DNA of 13,714 bases from Burkholderiales bacterium (lineage in GTDB: Bacteria > Pseudomonadota > Gammaproteobacteria > Burkholderiales > Burkholderiaceae_A). The notes under the pieces are model-generated. The model saw only the letters and a program-made list of their open reading frames with translations. It did no database searches and was not told the DNA's origin. A program made the position numbers and the translations under genes. Positions 1 through 13,714 of the stretch are shown here, piece after piece. Position 1 is the first letter of the stretch; each line of letters begins with the position of its first letter. Location: positions 1 to 13,714 of the forward strand of contig JAURCW010000011.1 in assembly GCA_030828265.1 (NCBI GenBank). Direction: 5' to 3'.

Positions 1-203
1 AGATCTTCAAAGACCCAGCGCATGGTGATGACCGTGGGGCCAGAGTCCATGGCCTGACCGGCCACGATTTTCTGATGGTTCTTGCCGCCGACCTGCGCAT
101 CCTTTTCAAGCAGGGTGACGCGCACGCCTTGGCCAGCAAGGTCGATGGCCGCGGCAAGCCCGGCCATGCCGGCCCCCACAACGACAACCTGGCGTTCAGC
201 CAC
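1..203 (-). CDS. crtD: CrtD, hydroxyneurosporene/methoxyneurosporene desaturase (N-terminal part, cut by window edge)
   Basis: Only the first 67 residues are inside the window. They begin with a Rossmann FAD-binding motif ([19 protein letters not shown], residues 6-24), then the second glycine signature [12 protein letters not shown] (31-42) and [16 protein letters not shown] (52-67). The family is the carotenoid desaturases, FAD enzymes acting on membrane-bound carotenoids. The [13 protein letters not shown] stretch resembles CrtD, which introduces the C3,4 double bond into 1-hydroxy carotenoids, more than phytoene desaturase CrtI; this assignment rests on memory of the families. The start is GTG at 203-201, because translation in this frame reaches the FAD motif at once and no in-frame ATG precedes it. 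It overlaps the crtA stop by 8 nt, which suggests translational coupling in a ppaA-ppsR-crtA-crtD operon. CrtI is the main alternative. Confidence 0.8.
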   Translation of the reverse strand, partial: MAERQVVVVGAGMAGLAAAIDLAGQGVRVTLLEKDAQVGGKNHQKIVAGQAMDSGPTVITMRWVFED

Positions 204-987
204 TGGGCGCCTGACGAAACGGTGGCGGCCCCGAATTGGTCCTTTCAGGCCGGTTAGTTGCCTGCGGGTCTCCAAACTGTTGACCACGCCATTGACCCTT
301 AAACCTTAGAGGATGAAATCGAACGAACATGGATTCGGAGAAAAACCTCTGGCCATAGGCGGCCTGAATGGCGCGCTGATGGGCGCCACTGCGGGCATAG
401 GCATCCATGGCCGCTTGGCTTTTCCAAAGGCTGAAGGTGGCCTGTCGAAGAAGCGGTGCCTCGCCAAGACCCACGGCGAGAATGCAGTCCTGGGCTTGGG
501 CAAGGTCGTCTTCGGCATCGGGGGACTGGGCCCAGAACCGACGAGCCTTCAGGGGCCGAATGCTTGCTCGTGTAAGGGATGCAACGGGATGTTCAAGGCC
601 ATCGCTCGCATTGAGGGAAGGGCTTGGGCCAGCTGGGGGATTAGTTTCGGGTGGCTTGAGTTCAAAGCCCGACCACTGGCCTCGCGAGGAGACCGGACGA
701 AGTACAGCTGCAAAAAAGTCCTCGGAGCGATCCTGATAGGCCTTGACCTGCGGCGAATTTTCAAGGAAGTGGTCTGCCGCATCCGGGGAATCAAAAGCGG
801 TGAATAGTCCTTGGTGGTCAAGGCCAGGCTTGAGCCCAAAGCCTCCATGCTCGCCACTTCCAAGGACCTTCTGGAAGACCAGGCCGGGCCAACGGGTGGG
901 CCCAAAAGCGGACAATACGAGACGAGAGACTGCCCAACCGACGGACGAAGGACGTAGGCGCGACAGAATCACGACCACCGTGTGCAC
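196..987 (-). CDS. crtA: Spheroidene monooxygenase CrtA
   Basis: CrtA is an O2-dependent carotenoid ketolase/monooxygenase that turns spheroidene into spheroidenone. The protein is 263 aa, slightly longer than the roughly 240 aa I associate with the family. Recognisable blocks are [10 protein letters not shown] near the N-terminus, [11 protein letters not shown] in the first third, [19 protein letters not shown] in the last third, and [19 protein letters not shown] near the end. I chose GTG at 987-985: it follows the ppsR stop by 4 nt, has GAGGA 8 nt upstream, and gives the expected short hydrophobic N-terminus. The frame stays open further upstream inside ppsR, but that part has no CrtA resemblance. 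A second GTG at 978 is possible. The last codons overlap the crtD start. The gene implies oxygen-exposed growth and a spheroidenone-type pigment. Confidence 0.9.
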   Translation of the reverse strand: MHTVVVILSRLRPSSVGWAVSRLVLSAFGPTRWPGLVFQKVLGSGEHGGFGLKPGLDHQGLFTAFDSPDAADHFLENSPQVKAYQDRSEDFFAAVLRPVSSRGQWSGFELKPPETNPPAGPSPSLNASDGLEHPVASLTRASIRPLKARRFWAQSPDAEDDLAQAQDCILAVGLGEAPLLRQATFSLWKSQAAMDAYARSGAHQRAIQAAYGQRFFSESMFVRFHPLRFKGQWRGQQFGDPQATNRPERTNSGPPPFRQAPSG

Positions 988-991
988 GGTG

Positions 992-2392
992 TCAGTCCTC
1001 GTCGGAGTCGGGCCCCTCGATGCCGTATCGACGCAGCTTGACGTAGAGGCTCTGTCGGGAGAGACCAAGCATATCTGCCGCCGAGGCTCGGTTGTTCTTG
1101 GTGATTTTAAGTGCGGCCTCGATGCAGAGTTTTTCAATGAGGTCGACGGTTTCACCAACAATTTCGCGCAGGGGCATGCGGCCGACAAGGCTTGTGAGGT
1201 CTTGGTTAGAGCGTGGTCGTGAGGCCTGATCAAGTCTGCCTTCAAGCCGTCGGCCTACATCGCGAATGACAAAGGCAAGAAAGGGCTGGTCGTCGCTTTG
1301 AACAGAGACCCCTGAGATTTCAACGGGTACGACAAGACCTGCATGGCCGATCAACTGAGTTGAGAAGAGCCGAACCGATCCGCCCTGAGAGAGACTGTTG
1401 ATCATGACAAGCAGATCGGTGTTGGCGCGGCCCAGCCAATGGTTTAAAGGCTCGCCAATGACTTGGCCTGCATGCACCATTTGAATCATTTCGACAAAGG
1501 CAGGATTGGCGCTACGAATAATGCCCTTGGTGTCGGTTAAGACGAGCCCATCACTGAACTGACGCACAGCCTCAAGCAGTGCCGTGTCTTCGCCGGGATG
1601 GGGCTTCTCGGAATCGATGCGCACCATAAAGACGGTGTCGGACTCTTGCCGCAGATAGCTTACAAGTACGCGGGCGGCGGCTTGGTGTTTTACAAATCGA
1701 AGACTGACCTCGGCGGGCCGACCAGAACTTGCAACCTGTTGAAGGGTGTTGTGTAGGGCGGAGGTTGCGCGGTCAGACAAGAAGGCCTCGATGGCCTCGC
1801 CAATAATGGACTGGCGGTCTTTCTGAAGGTACTGTCCGCCGGCACGGTTGGCTTCGATAATTTGATGAGAACGCGCGCTAATGAGCAACACCGGATCGTG
1901 GACGAGATCGAAGAGCATTCGAAACTGGCCCTCGACGCCGCGAAGTCGAAGGTAGTCGCGTTCCATGAGTTGTTGGGCTTCCACCAACCTTGCCTGCAGC
2001 GAGGCAACAGGACGAAGGTCGCGGCCAATGGCCACCATCTGCCCATCTTTGCCCACGCGCACGAGCGAAAACAAGATGGGAATTTCTTCGTCTTGTTCGC
2101 TGAGCTGATTAATATGCCGCCAGCGTGCGTCTGGCTTACCGGCCTGCGCCTCGCGCAACATTTCCTCAATTTTGGGGCGGCTCTCTGAGGTGACAACATT
2201 GGCCCAGGCCTTGCCAACCCAGCCTTGCGCGCGACTTGGCTGCCAGTCGGTGCTGCCTGTAATGACTTGGCGAATCACGCCCTGGGCGTCAATCACCAGT
2301 GTAATGTCGGACGCGGCCGTTACGAGTGCAGCGCTTTCGTCAGCATCAAGGCCGGCAAGGCCCTTGCCTTTGGATTGTTCGTTATGTCCCAA
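992..2392 (-). CDS. ppsR: PpsR/CrtJ, redox-responsive PAS-HTH transcriptional regulator of photosynthesis genes
   Basis: PpsR (CrtJ) represses bch, crt and puc genes under oxidising conditions by binding TGT-N12-ACA. The 466-aa protein has the family layout: an N-terminal PAS domain (about 20-130), a helical linker (130-160), two more PAS domains (about 160-265 and 270-385), and a Fis-type helix-turn-helix at the C-terminus (about 415-456, with SAADMLGLSRQSLYVKLRR). Cys423 in the HTH (EKLCIEAALKIT) matches the conserved redox cysteine, but it is the only cysteine in the protein. The start appears to be TTG at 2392-2390. The reading frame is the same as that of ppaA, whose TAA lies seven codons upstream, and no in-frame ATG exists near the N-terminus. 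The Shine-Dalgarno match is poor, so translation may depend on coupling from ppaA. It is followed 4 nt later by crtA. Its probable operator lies at 3535-3552. Confidence 0.95.
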   Translation of the reverse strand: MGHNEQSKGKGLAGLDADESAALVTAASDITLVIDAQGVIRQVITGSTDWQPSRAQGWVGKAWANVVTSESRPKIEEMLREAQAGKPDARWRHINQLSEQDEEIPILFSLVRVGKDGQMVAIGRDLRPVASLQARLVEAQQLMERDYLRLRGVEGQFRMLFDLVHDPVLLISARSHQIIEANRAGGQYLQKDRQSIIGEAIEAFLSDRATSALHNTLQQVASSGRPAEVSLRFVKHQAAARVLVSYLRQESDTVFMVRIDSEKPHPGEDTALLEAVRQFSDGLVLTDTKGIIRSANPAFVEMIQMVHAGQVIGEPLNHWLGRANTDLLVMINSLSQGGSVRLFSTQLIGHAGLVVPVEISGVSVQSDDQPFLAFVIRDVGRRLEGRLDQASRPRSNQDLTSLVGRMPLREIVGETVDLIEKLCIEAALKITKNNRASAADMLGLSRQSLYVKLRRYGIEGPDSDED

Positions 2393-2410
2393 GGCTCGGT
2401 GTCTTTTCTC

Positions 2411-3442
2411 TTAGCTGGCGTGTGTTTTGGAGGGGCCGCTTGGGTTCTGGCGACCACGAAGCATAAGCAGTGCTTTTTCAACCGCAAGATCGGCATCACC
2501 CACAAGGAGGTCGGCCTTGGCCCGTTTGGCGAGATCGGGGAAGGCAACAAGTGCTGGGCCACCCAGCATGACAAGGGGCGTTTGTTTTGTTTTGGAGTCT
2601 CGGAGCCGAACAATAAAACTCGCCACCTGGTTGATGTCTTTCTCGCTGGCCACGGACAGCCCGACAACGTCGGGCGCGAGGCGCTGAATTTCGCCAAGCA
2701 GATCGATCTCCGATTTTGATTCGAGCATGAAGCAGTCCCAGCCGCCTCGTGCAAAGAAACTATTGACCATCTGCAGCCCCAGCCGATGCTGAGAGCCGGG
2801 CAGGGTTGCGAGCGCAATGCTAGGAATCGGCTCGTCGGGCTCAAAGACGGATGCAGCCCTTGGGGGGGCGGTCTTCTGAACCTCAAGTCGCAGGTCGTTC
2901 AGAATCTGCTGGAGCCTCCATAGTCCAATGGTGACACCCGCAAAATCACAGCTATCCGCCACCCATCCCTCGCCCATGCATCGGGCTGCAGGCTGAAGAA
3001 GCCCAAGCATGACAGCCTCGGGTGAGAGATCTTCCTCGCGTCGTAGGTCGTGAATGAGCTGCCAACAGCCGCCGGCATTGTTACTCATGGCCATCTCGGC
3101 CAAGGCCTTTGCCGCGGCCTGCAGTTCAGGAAAGCGTGCGTCTGCTGCAGGGGGCTGGCTGCCAAGACTGCAGCCTTGGCTGGGCCTGACTCGGGTTGAC
3201 CGATTGGGCGCGGGGGCCTCTGACAGGACCAGACGAGGAATTACCTGGTGCGTGAGGACCTCAAGCACGGTGTTGGTCTCAAGCTCTCCATTAGCTGTTT
3301 CTTGATCGCGTGTGGGCGACCGATGCAAATACGGCTCGTTCATGGCAACTCTCCCTGCAGCCTTTGCGTGGTAAGCGGACTTGCCCGATGCGGCTGGCTC
3401 GCCTCCTTGCTTAGTGACGGCTGCTTTTGTTTGTGAGTCCAT
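2411..3442 (-). CDS. ppaA: PpaA/AerR, cobalamin-binding antirepressor/co-regulator of PpsR
   Basis: AerR/PpaA proteins bind cobalamin, act as light-responsive partners of PpsR/CrtJ and modulate its DNA binding. The 343-aa product (long form) has a low-complexity N-terminus (1-105), a helical segment (about 105-190, including WVADSCDFAGVTIGLWRLQQ) and a B12-binding Rossmann-like domain (205-330). His219 in SQHRLG corresponds to the H-x-x-G axial-ligand motif of the family; VMLGGPALV (291-299) is the later glycine loop. The long form starts with ATG at 3442, with GGAGG only 3 nt upstream. A second in-frame ATG (Met34, 3343-3341) has GGGAGAG at a better spacing, so two isoforms are plausible. 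It is the first gene of the minus-strand operon, 18 nt ahead of ppsR, and is divergent from bchF. The B12-ligand call comes from motif matching only. Confidence 0.9.
   Translation of the reverse strand: MDSQTKAAVTKQGGEPAASGKSAYHAKAAGRVAMNEPYLHRSPTRDQETANGELETNTVLEVLTHQVIPRLVLSEAPAPNRSTRVRPSQGCSLGSQPPAADARFPELQAAAKALAEMAMSNNAGGCWQLIHDLRREEDLSPEAVMLGLLQPAARCMGEGWVADSCDFAGVTIGLWRLQQILNDLRLEVQKTAPPRAASVFEPDEPIPSIALATLPGSQHRLGLQMVNSFFARGGWDCFMLESKSEIDLLGEIQRLAPDVVGLSVASEKDINQVASFIVRLRDSKTKQTPLVMLGGPALVAFPDLAKRAKADLLVGDADLAVEKALLMLRGRQNPSGPSKTHAS
3341..3355 (-). promoter_or_regulatory. Internal ribosome binding site and alternative ATG of ppaA (short isoform start)
   Basis: On the minus strand, GGGAGAG (3355-3349) is followed after TTGCC by ATG (3343-3341) in the ppaA frame, starting MNEPYLHRSP. 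The GGGAG-to-ATG spacing is 7 nt, better than the 3 nt between GGAGG and the upstream ATG at 3442. A shortened protein would lack 33 residues. It is either the true start or a second start. Confidence 0.6.
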
Positions 3443-3445
3443 GAT

Positions 3446-3450
3446 CCTCC
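3446..3450 (-). promoter_or_regulatory. Shine-Dalgarno of long-form ppaA start, unusually close
   Basis: GGAGG on the minus strand is separated from the ATG at 3442-3440 by only three bases (ATC). The match to anti-SD is strong but the spacing is shorter than the usual 5-9 nt, which weakens the case for this start as the dominant one. Confidence 0.5.
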
Positions 3451-3495
3451 GGGGAATCGCCTTTGTCGAGAAGTTTTATCGAGCTTTTGTCTAGG

Positions 3496-3515
3496 ACTAT
3501 CCGTGACATTGTCAG

Positions 3516-3524
<9 letters not shown>
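3496..3524 (-). promoter_or_regulatory. Predicted sigma70-type promoter of the ppaA-ppsR-crtA-crtD operon
   Basis: On the minus strand a perfect -35 TTGACA (3524-3519) is followed by a 17-nt spacer and GATAGT (3501-3496), which matches four of six bases of TATAAT. It lies about 54 nt upstream of the first ppaA ATG. The -35 box is the left half of a 9-bp inverted repeat whose other half holds the bchF -35 box. TGACAT-N8-ATGTCA (3504-3523) fills most of the spacer and could be an operator. Predicted from sequence only. Confidence 0.55.
3504..3523. repeat. Perfect inverted repeat TGACAT-N8-ATGTCA in the divergent control region
   Basis: TGACAT at 3504-3509 and ATGTCA at 3518-3523 are exact reverse complements. 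An inner 11-bp palindrome TGACATTGTCA (3504-3514) shares the left arm. The half-elements resemble the TGT/ACA half-sites of PpsR but in the opposite arrangement (ACA first). It sits between the predicted -10 and -35 of the ppaA promoter, so a bound protein would block that promoter. The factor is unknown. Confidence 0.45.
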
Positions 3525-12139
<8,615 letters not shown>

Positions 12140-12140
<1 letters not shown>

Positions 12141-12913
12141 TGGATTATTTGGAACGCCGCCGCCGCATTGGTCATTACTTTGACCGCACCGCCGTTCAGG
12201 CCTGGGCGCGGCTGACCTCGGATGCCCCTGTCAGTGGCGTTCGGGCAACCGTGCGTGCAGGACGCGCCAAGATGCGCGGCATGCTTGTAAGCTGGCTGGG
12301 GCTTGATGACCGATTCGCAGACTGCAGCGTTCTTGATGCAGGCTGTGGCACAGGCCTTCTCGCCATTGACCTTGCAAGGCTTGGCGCGCGAGTCACGGCG
12401 GTTGACCTTTCCCCCAACCTTGTCTCGCTTGCCCATGAGCGGCTTCCCCAAGACATTCCGTTTGGCCGCATTGACTTTCGTTCGGGCGACATGCTGGATG
12501 CGTCGCTGGGCGAGTTCGATTACCTGGTGGCCATGGACTCCCTTATTCACTACGCGCCCGAGCAGGTGGTGTCGGCCTTGGCGCAGTGGGCCCCGCGTAT
12601 TCGCTGGGCCATGAGCTTTACCTTTGCACCTAGCAGCCCTTTGCTTAAAGCCATGTTCTATGTGGGAAGGCTCTTCCCAAAGTCCGATCGATCGCCGGCC
12701 ATTGTGCCCACGGCTTTTCGGCAGCTTCAAGAGCTTATTGCCGCCGAGCCTGCCCTTGCGGGATGGACCCTTACCCGGCGTGAGCGTGTATCAAAGGGCT
12801 TTTATACCTCGGAGGCCATCATGCTCTGCTCGCCGAGCATGACAGCACGCATGAGTGAGGCCAACAAGATGCCTGCTGAGCCTGTTGCTCCTCGCCTCGG
12901 GAGCCTGACATGA
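12140..12913 (+). CDS. bchM: BchM, Mg-protoporphyrin IX O-methyltransferase
   Basis: BchM transfers a methyl group from S-adenosylmethionine to the C13 propionate of Mg-protoporphyrin IX, the step after BchH/I/D. The 257-aa protein has a class I methyltransferase fold: SAM motif I VLDAGCGTG (64-72), motif II acidic end VTAVDLSP (85-92), and the family pattern MDSLIHYAPEQ. The N-terminal YLERRRRIGHYFDRTAVQAW is typical. The start is ATG 12140, which overlaps the bchL stop by one base (TGATG); an in-frame TTG one codon earlier is less likely. The protein is longer than the roughly 225 aa of the Rhodobacter form, mainly through a C-terminal tail after ASEEXX-like residues of the last strand (SEAIMLCSPS), ending GLGSLT-type without a known motif. 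Confidence 0.95.
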
Positions 12914-13714
12914 AAAATGGGCTTGGTCCCTTTGGGCTCTTGACCCTTCTGAATCCGCGGCGGTGGTCGCAGATTGATCCACGGTTTCTACCCTTTGCAG
13001 ACCTCGCAACGGCCGACCTTCCGCTCTCACGCCTGTTTCGGCTCTCGCTCTTTCAGGTCTCCGTGGGTATGGCCACAGCGTTGCTGGTGGGCACGCTAAA
13101 CCGTGTTCTGATTGTTGAGCTGGGCGTGGCGGCCTGGCTTGTGGCCATGATGGTTGCACTGCCCTTGCTCATTGCACCTTTTCGCGCCCTTGTGGGTTTT
13201 CGTTCCGACACGCATAAGTCAGTGCTGGGGTGGCGCCGTGTGCCCTATATATGGATGGGTACCATGCTGCAGTTTGGTGGGCTCGCCATCATGCCGTTCT
13301 CGCTCATTCTGCTCTCGGGCGACACCCACTGGCATCCCGCCGTGGGCCCACTCAGCGCTGGCCTTGCCTTCTTGCTGGTTGGCGCGGGCATTCAAACCGT
13401 GCAGACCGCCGGCCTTGCACTGGCCACCGATCTTGCCAGTGAAGAAAACCGGCCTCGTGTGGTGGCCCTGATGTACACCATGCTCCTAGTGGGCATGCTG
13501 GTCTCCGGCCTGGTCTTTAGTTTTTTACTGGCCGATTTTTCGAAGTTCCGACTCATTCAAGTGGTGCAGGGCGCTGCCTTTGTGGCTTTCTCTCTCAATA
13601 TTATTGCCTTGTGGAAGCAAGAGGTGCGTAACCCGGCGCTTACCTCACCGAAGCTTCAGCGGCCAAGCTTTCGAGCCACCTGGGGCGCGTTTCTGCAGCA
13701 ACCCGGTCACAAGC
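12910..13714 (+). CDS. lhaA: LhaA, PucC-family light-harvesting 1 assembly protein (cut by right edge)
   Basis: LhaA is an inner-membrane protein of the major-facilitator type (PucC/Bch2 family) needed for assembly of the LH1 antenna. The first 268 residues are present. Six hydrophobic segments are visible at about 44-71, 74-97, 111-136, 147-173, 183-207 and 215-236. Family signatures include LVGTLNRVLIVELGVAAWLV (59-78), APFRALVGFRSD (89-100) and GWRRVPYIWMGTMLQFGGLA (107-126). The ATG at 12910 overlaps the bchM stop (ATGA), with GGGAG 6 nt upstream. Its place after bchM is the one lhaA occupies in purple-bacterial clusters, where puhA usually follows. PucC proper is the alternative, but the context favours LhaA. 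No start of a further gene can be seen. Confidence 0.93.
   Translation, partial: MKNGLGPFGLLTLLNPRRWSQIDPRFLPFADLATADLPLSRLFRLSLFQVSVGMATALLVGTLNRVLIVELGVAAWLVAMMVALPLLIAPFRALVGFRSDTHKSVLGWRRVPYIWMGTMLQFGGLAIMPFSLILLSGDTHWHPAVGPLSAGLAFLLVGAGIQTVQTAGLALATDLASEENRPRVVALMYTMLLVGMLVSGLVFSFLLADFSKFRLIQVVQGAAFVAFSLNIIALWKQEVRNPALTSPKLQRPSFRATWGAFLQQPGHK

Noticed and set aside
313..807. Plus-strand open frame of 164 codons opposite crtA
   Set aside because: It is antisense to a well-recognised crtA, with no ribosome binding site or family resemblance seen.
988..1245. Extension of the crtA frame upstream inside ppsR
   Set aside because: The residues do not resemble CrtA; GTG 987 after a GAGGA box and directly behind the ppsR stop is the better start.
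3161..3180. GCCAAG/CTTGGC inverted repeat inside ppaA as a terminator
   Set aside because: Only a 6-bp stem, inside a coding region, with no T run; likely chance in GC-rich DNA.

Overview
The window is an internal piece of a photosynthesis gene cluster (PGC) from a purple, bacteriochlorophyll-a-type proteobacterium. The gene order bchF-bchN-bchB-bchH-bchL-bchM-lhaA, transcribed away from ppaA/aerR and ppsR/crtJ, is the classic purple-bacterial arrangement. The two carotenoid genes, crtA and crtD, point to the spheroidene/spheroidenone pathway. CrtA uses oxygen, so the organism probably meets oxygen while making pigment (a facultative or aerobic anoxygenic phototroph). The DNA is GC-rich and densely packed. 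The PpsR has a single cysteine and the sequence style would fit a beta- or gammaproteobacterium, but I cannot fix the class from sequence alone.

Layout. Positions 1-3442 are on the minus strand and form a probable operon read right to left: ppaA (aerR), ppsR (crtJ), crtA, then crtD, which runs off the left edge. The junctions are 18 nt, 4 nt and an 8-nt overlap. Positions 3443-3613 form a divergent control region with two outward promoters. The region has a nearly symmetrical dyad, a textbook PpsR/CrtJ operator (TGT-N12-ACA) and several TGACA/TGTCA half-elements. Positions 3614-13714 are on the plus strand and form one tight operon: bchF, bchN, bchB, bchH, bchL, bchM and lhaA. Almost every junction is an overlapping stop/start, and lhaA runs off the right edge. 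No stretch over 300 nt lacks a gene. I see no tRNA, rRNA, CRISPR array, insertion sequence or clear terminator.

How the genes work together. BchH inserts Mg into protoporphyrin IX (with BchI/BchD, not in the window) and BchM methylates the product. BchL, BchN and BchB form the dark-operative protochlorophyllide reductase. BchF hydrates the C3 vinyl group on the way to bacteriochlorophyll a. LhaA assists LH1 assembly. CrtD and CrtA finish the carotenoids. PpsR represses pigment genes under oxygen, and PpaA/AerR, a predicted cobalamin-binding partner, modulates PpsR.

This is a known type of system and I do not find a wholly new one. The points most worth a second look are: (1) bchF is split by an in-frame amber codon; (2) bchB carries a pair of palindromes, inverted relative to each other, inside an unusually long linker; (3) ppaA has two start codons, each with a Shine-Dalgarno sequence, resembling the long and short AerR forms; (4) PpsR has only one cysteine; (5) the architecture of the divergent control region.
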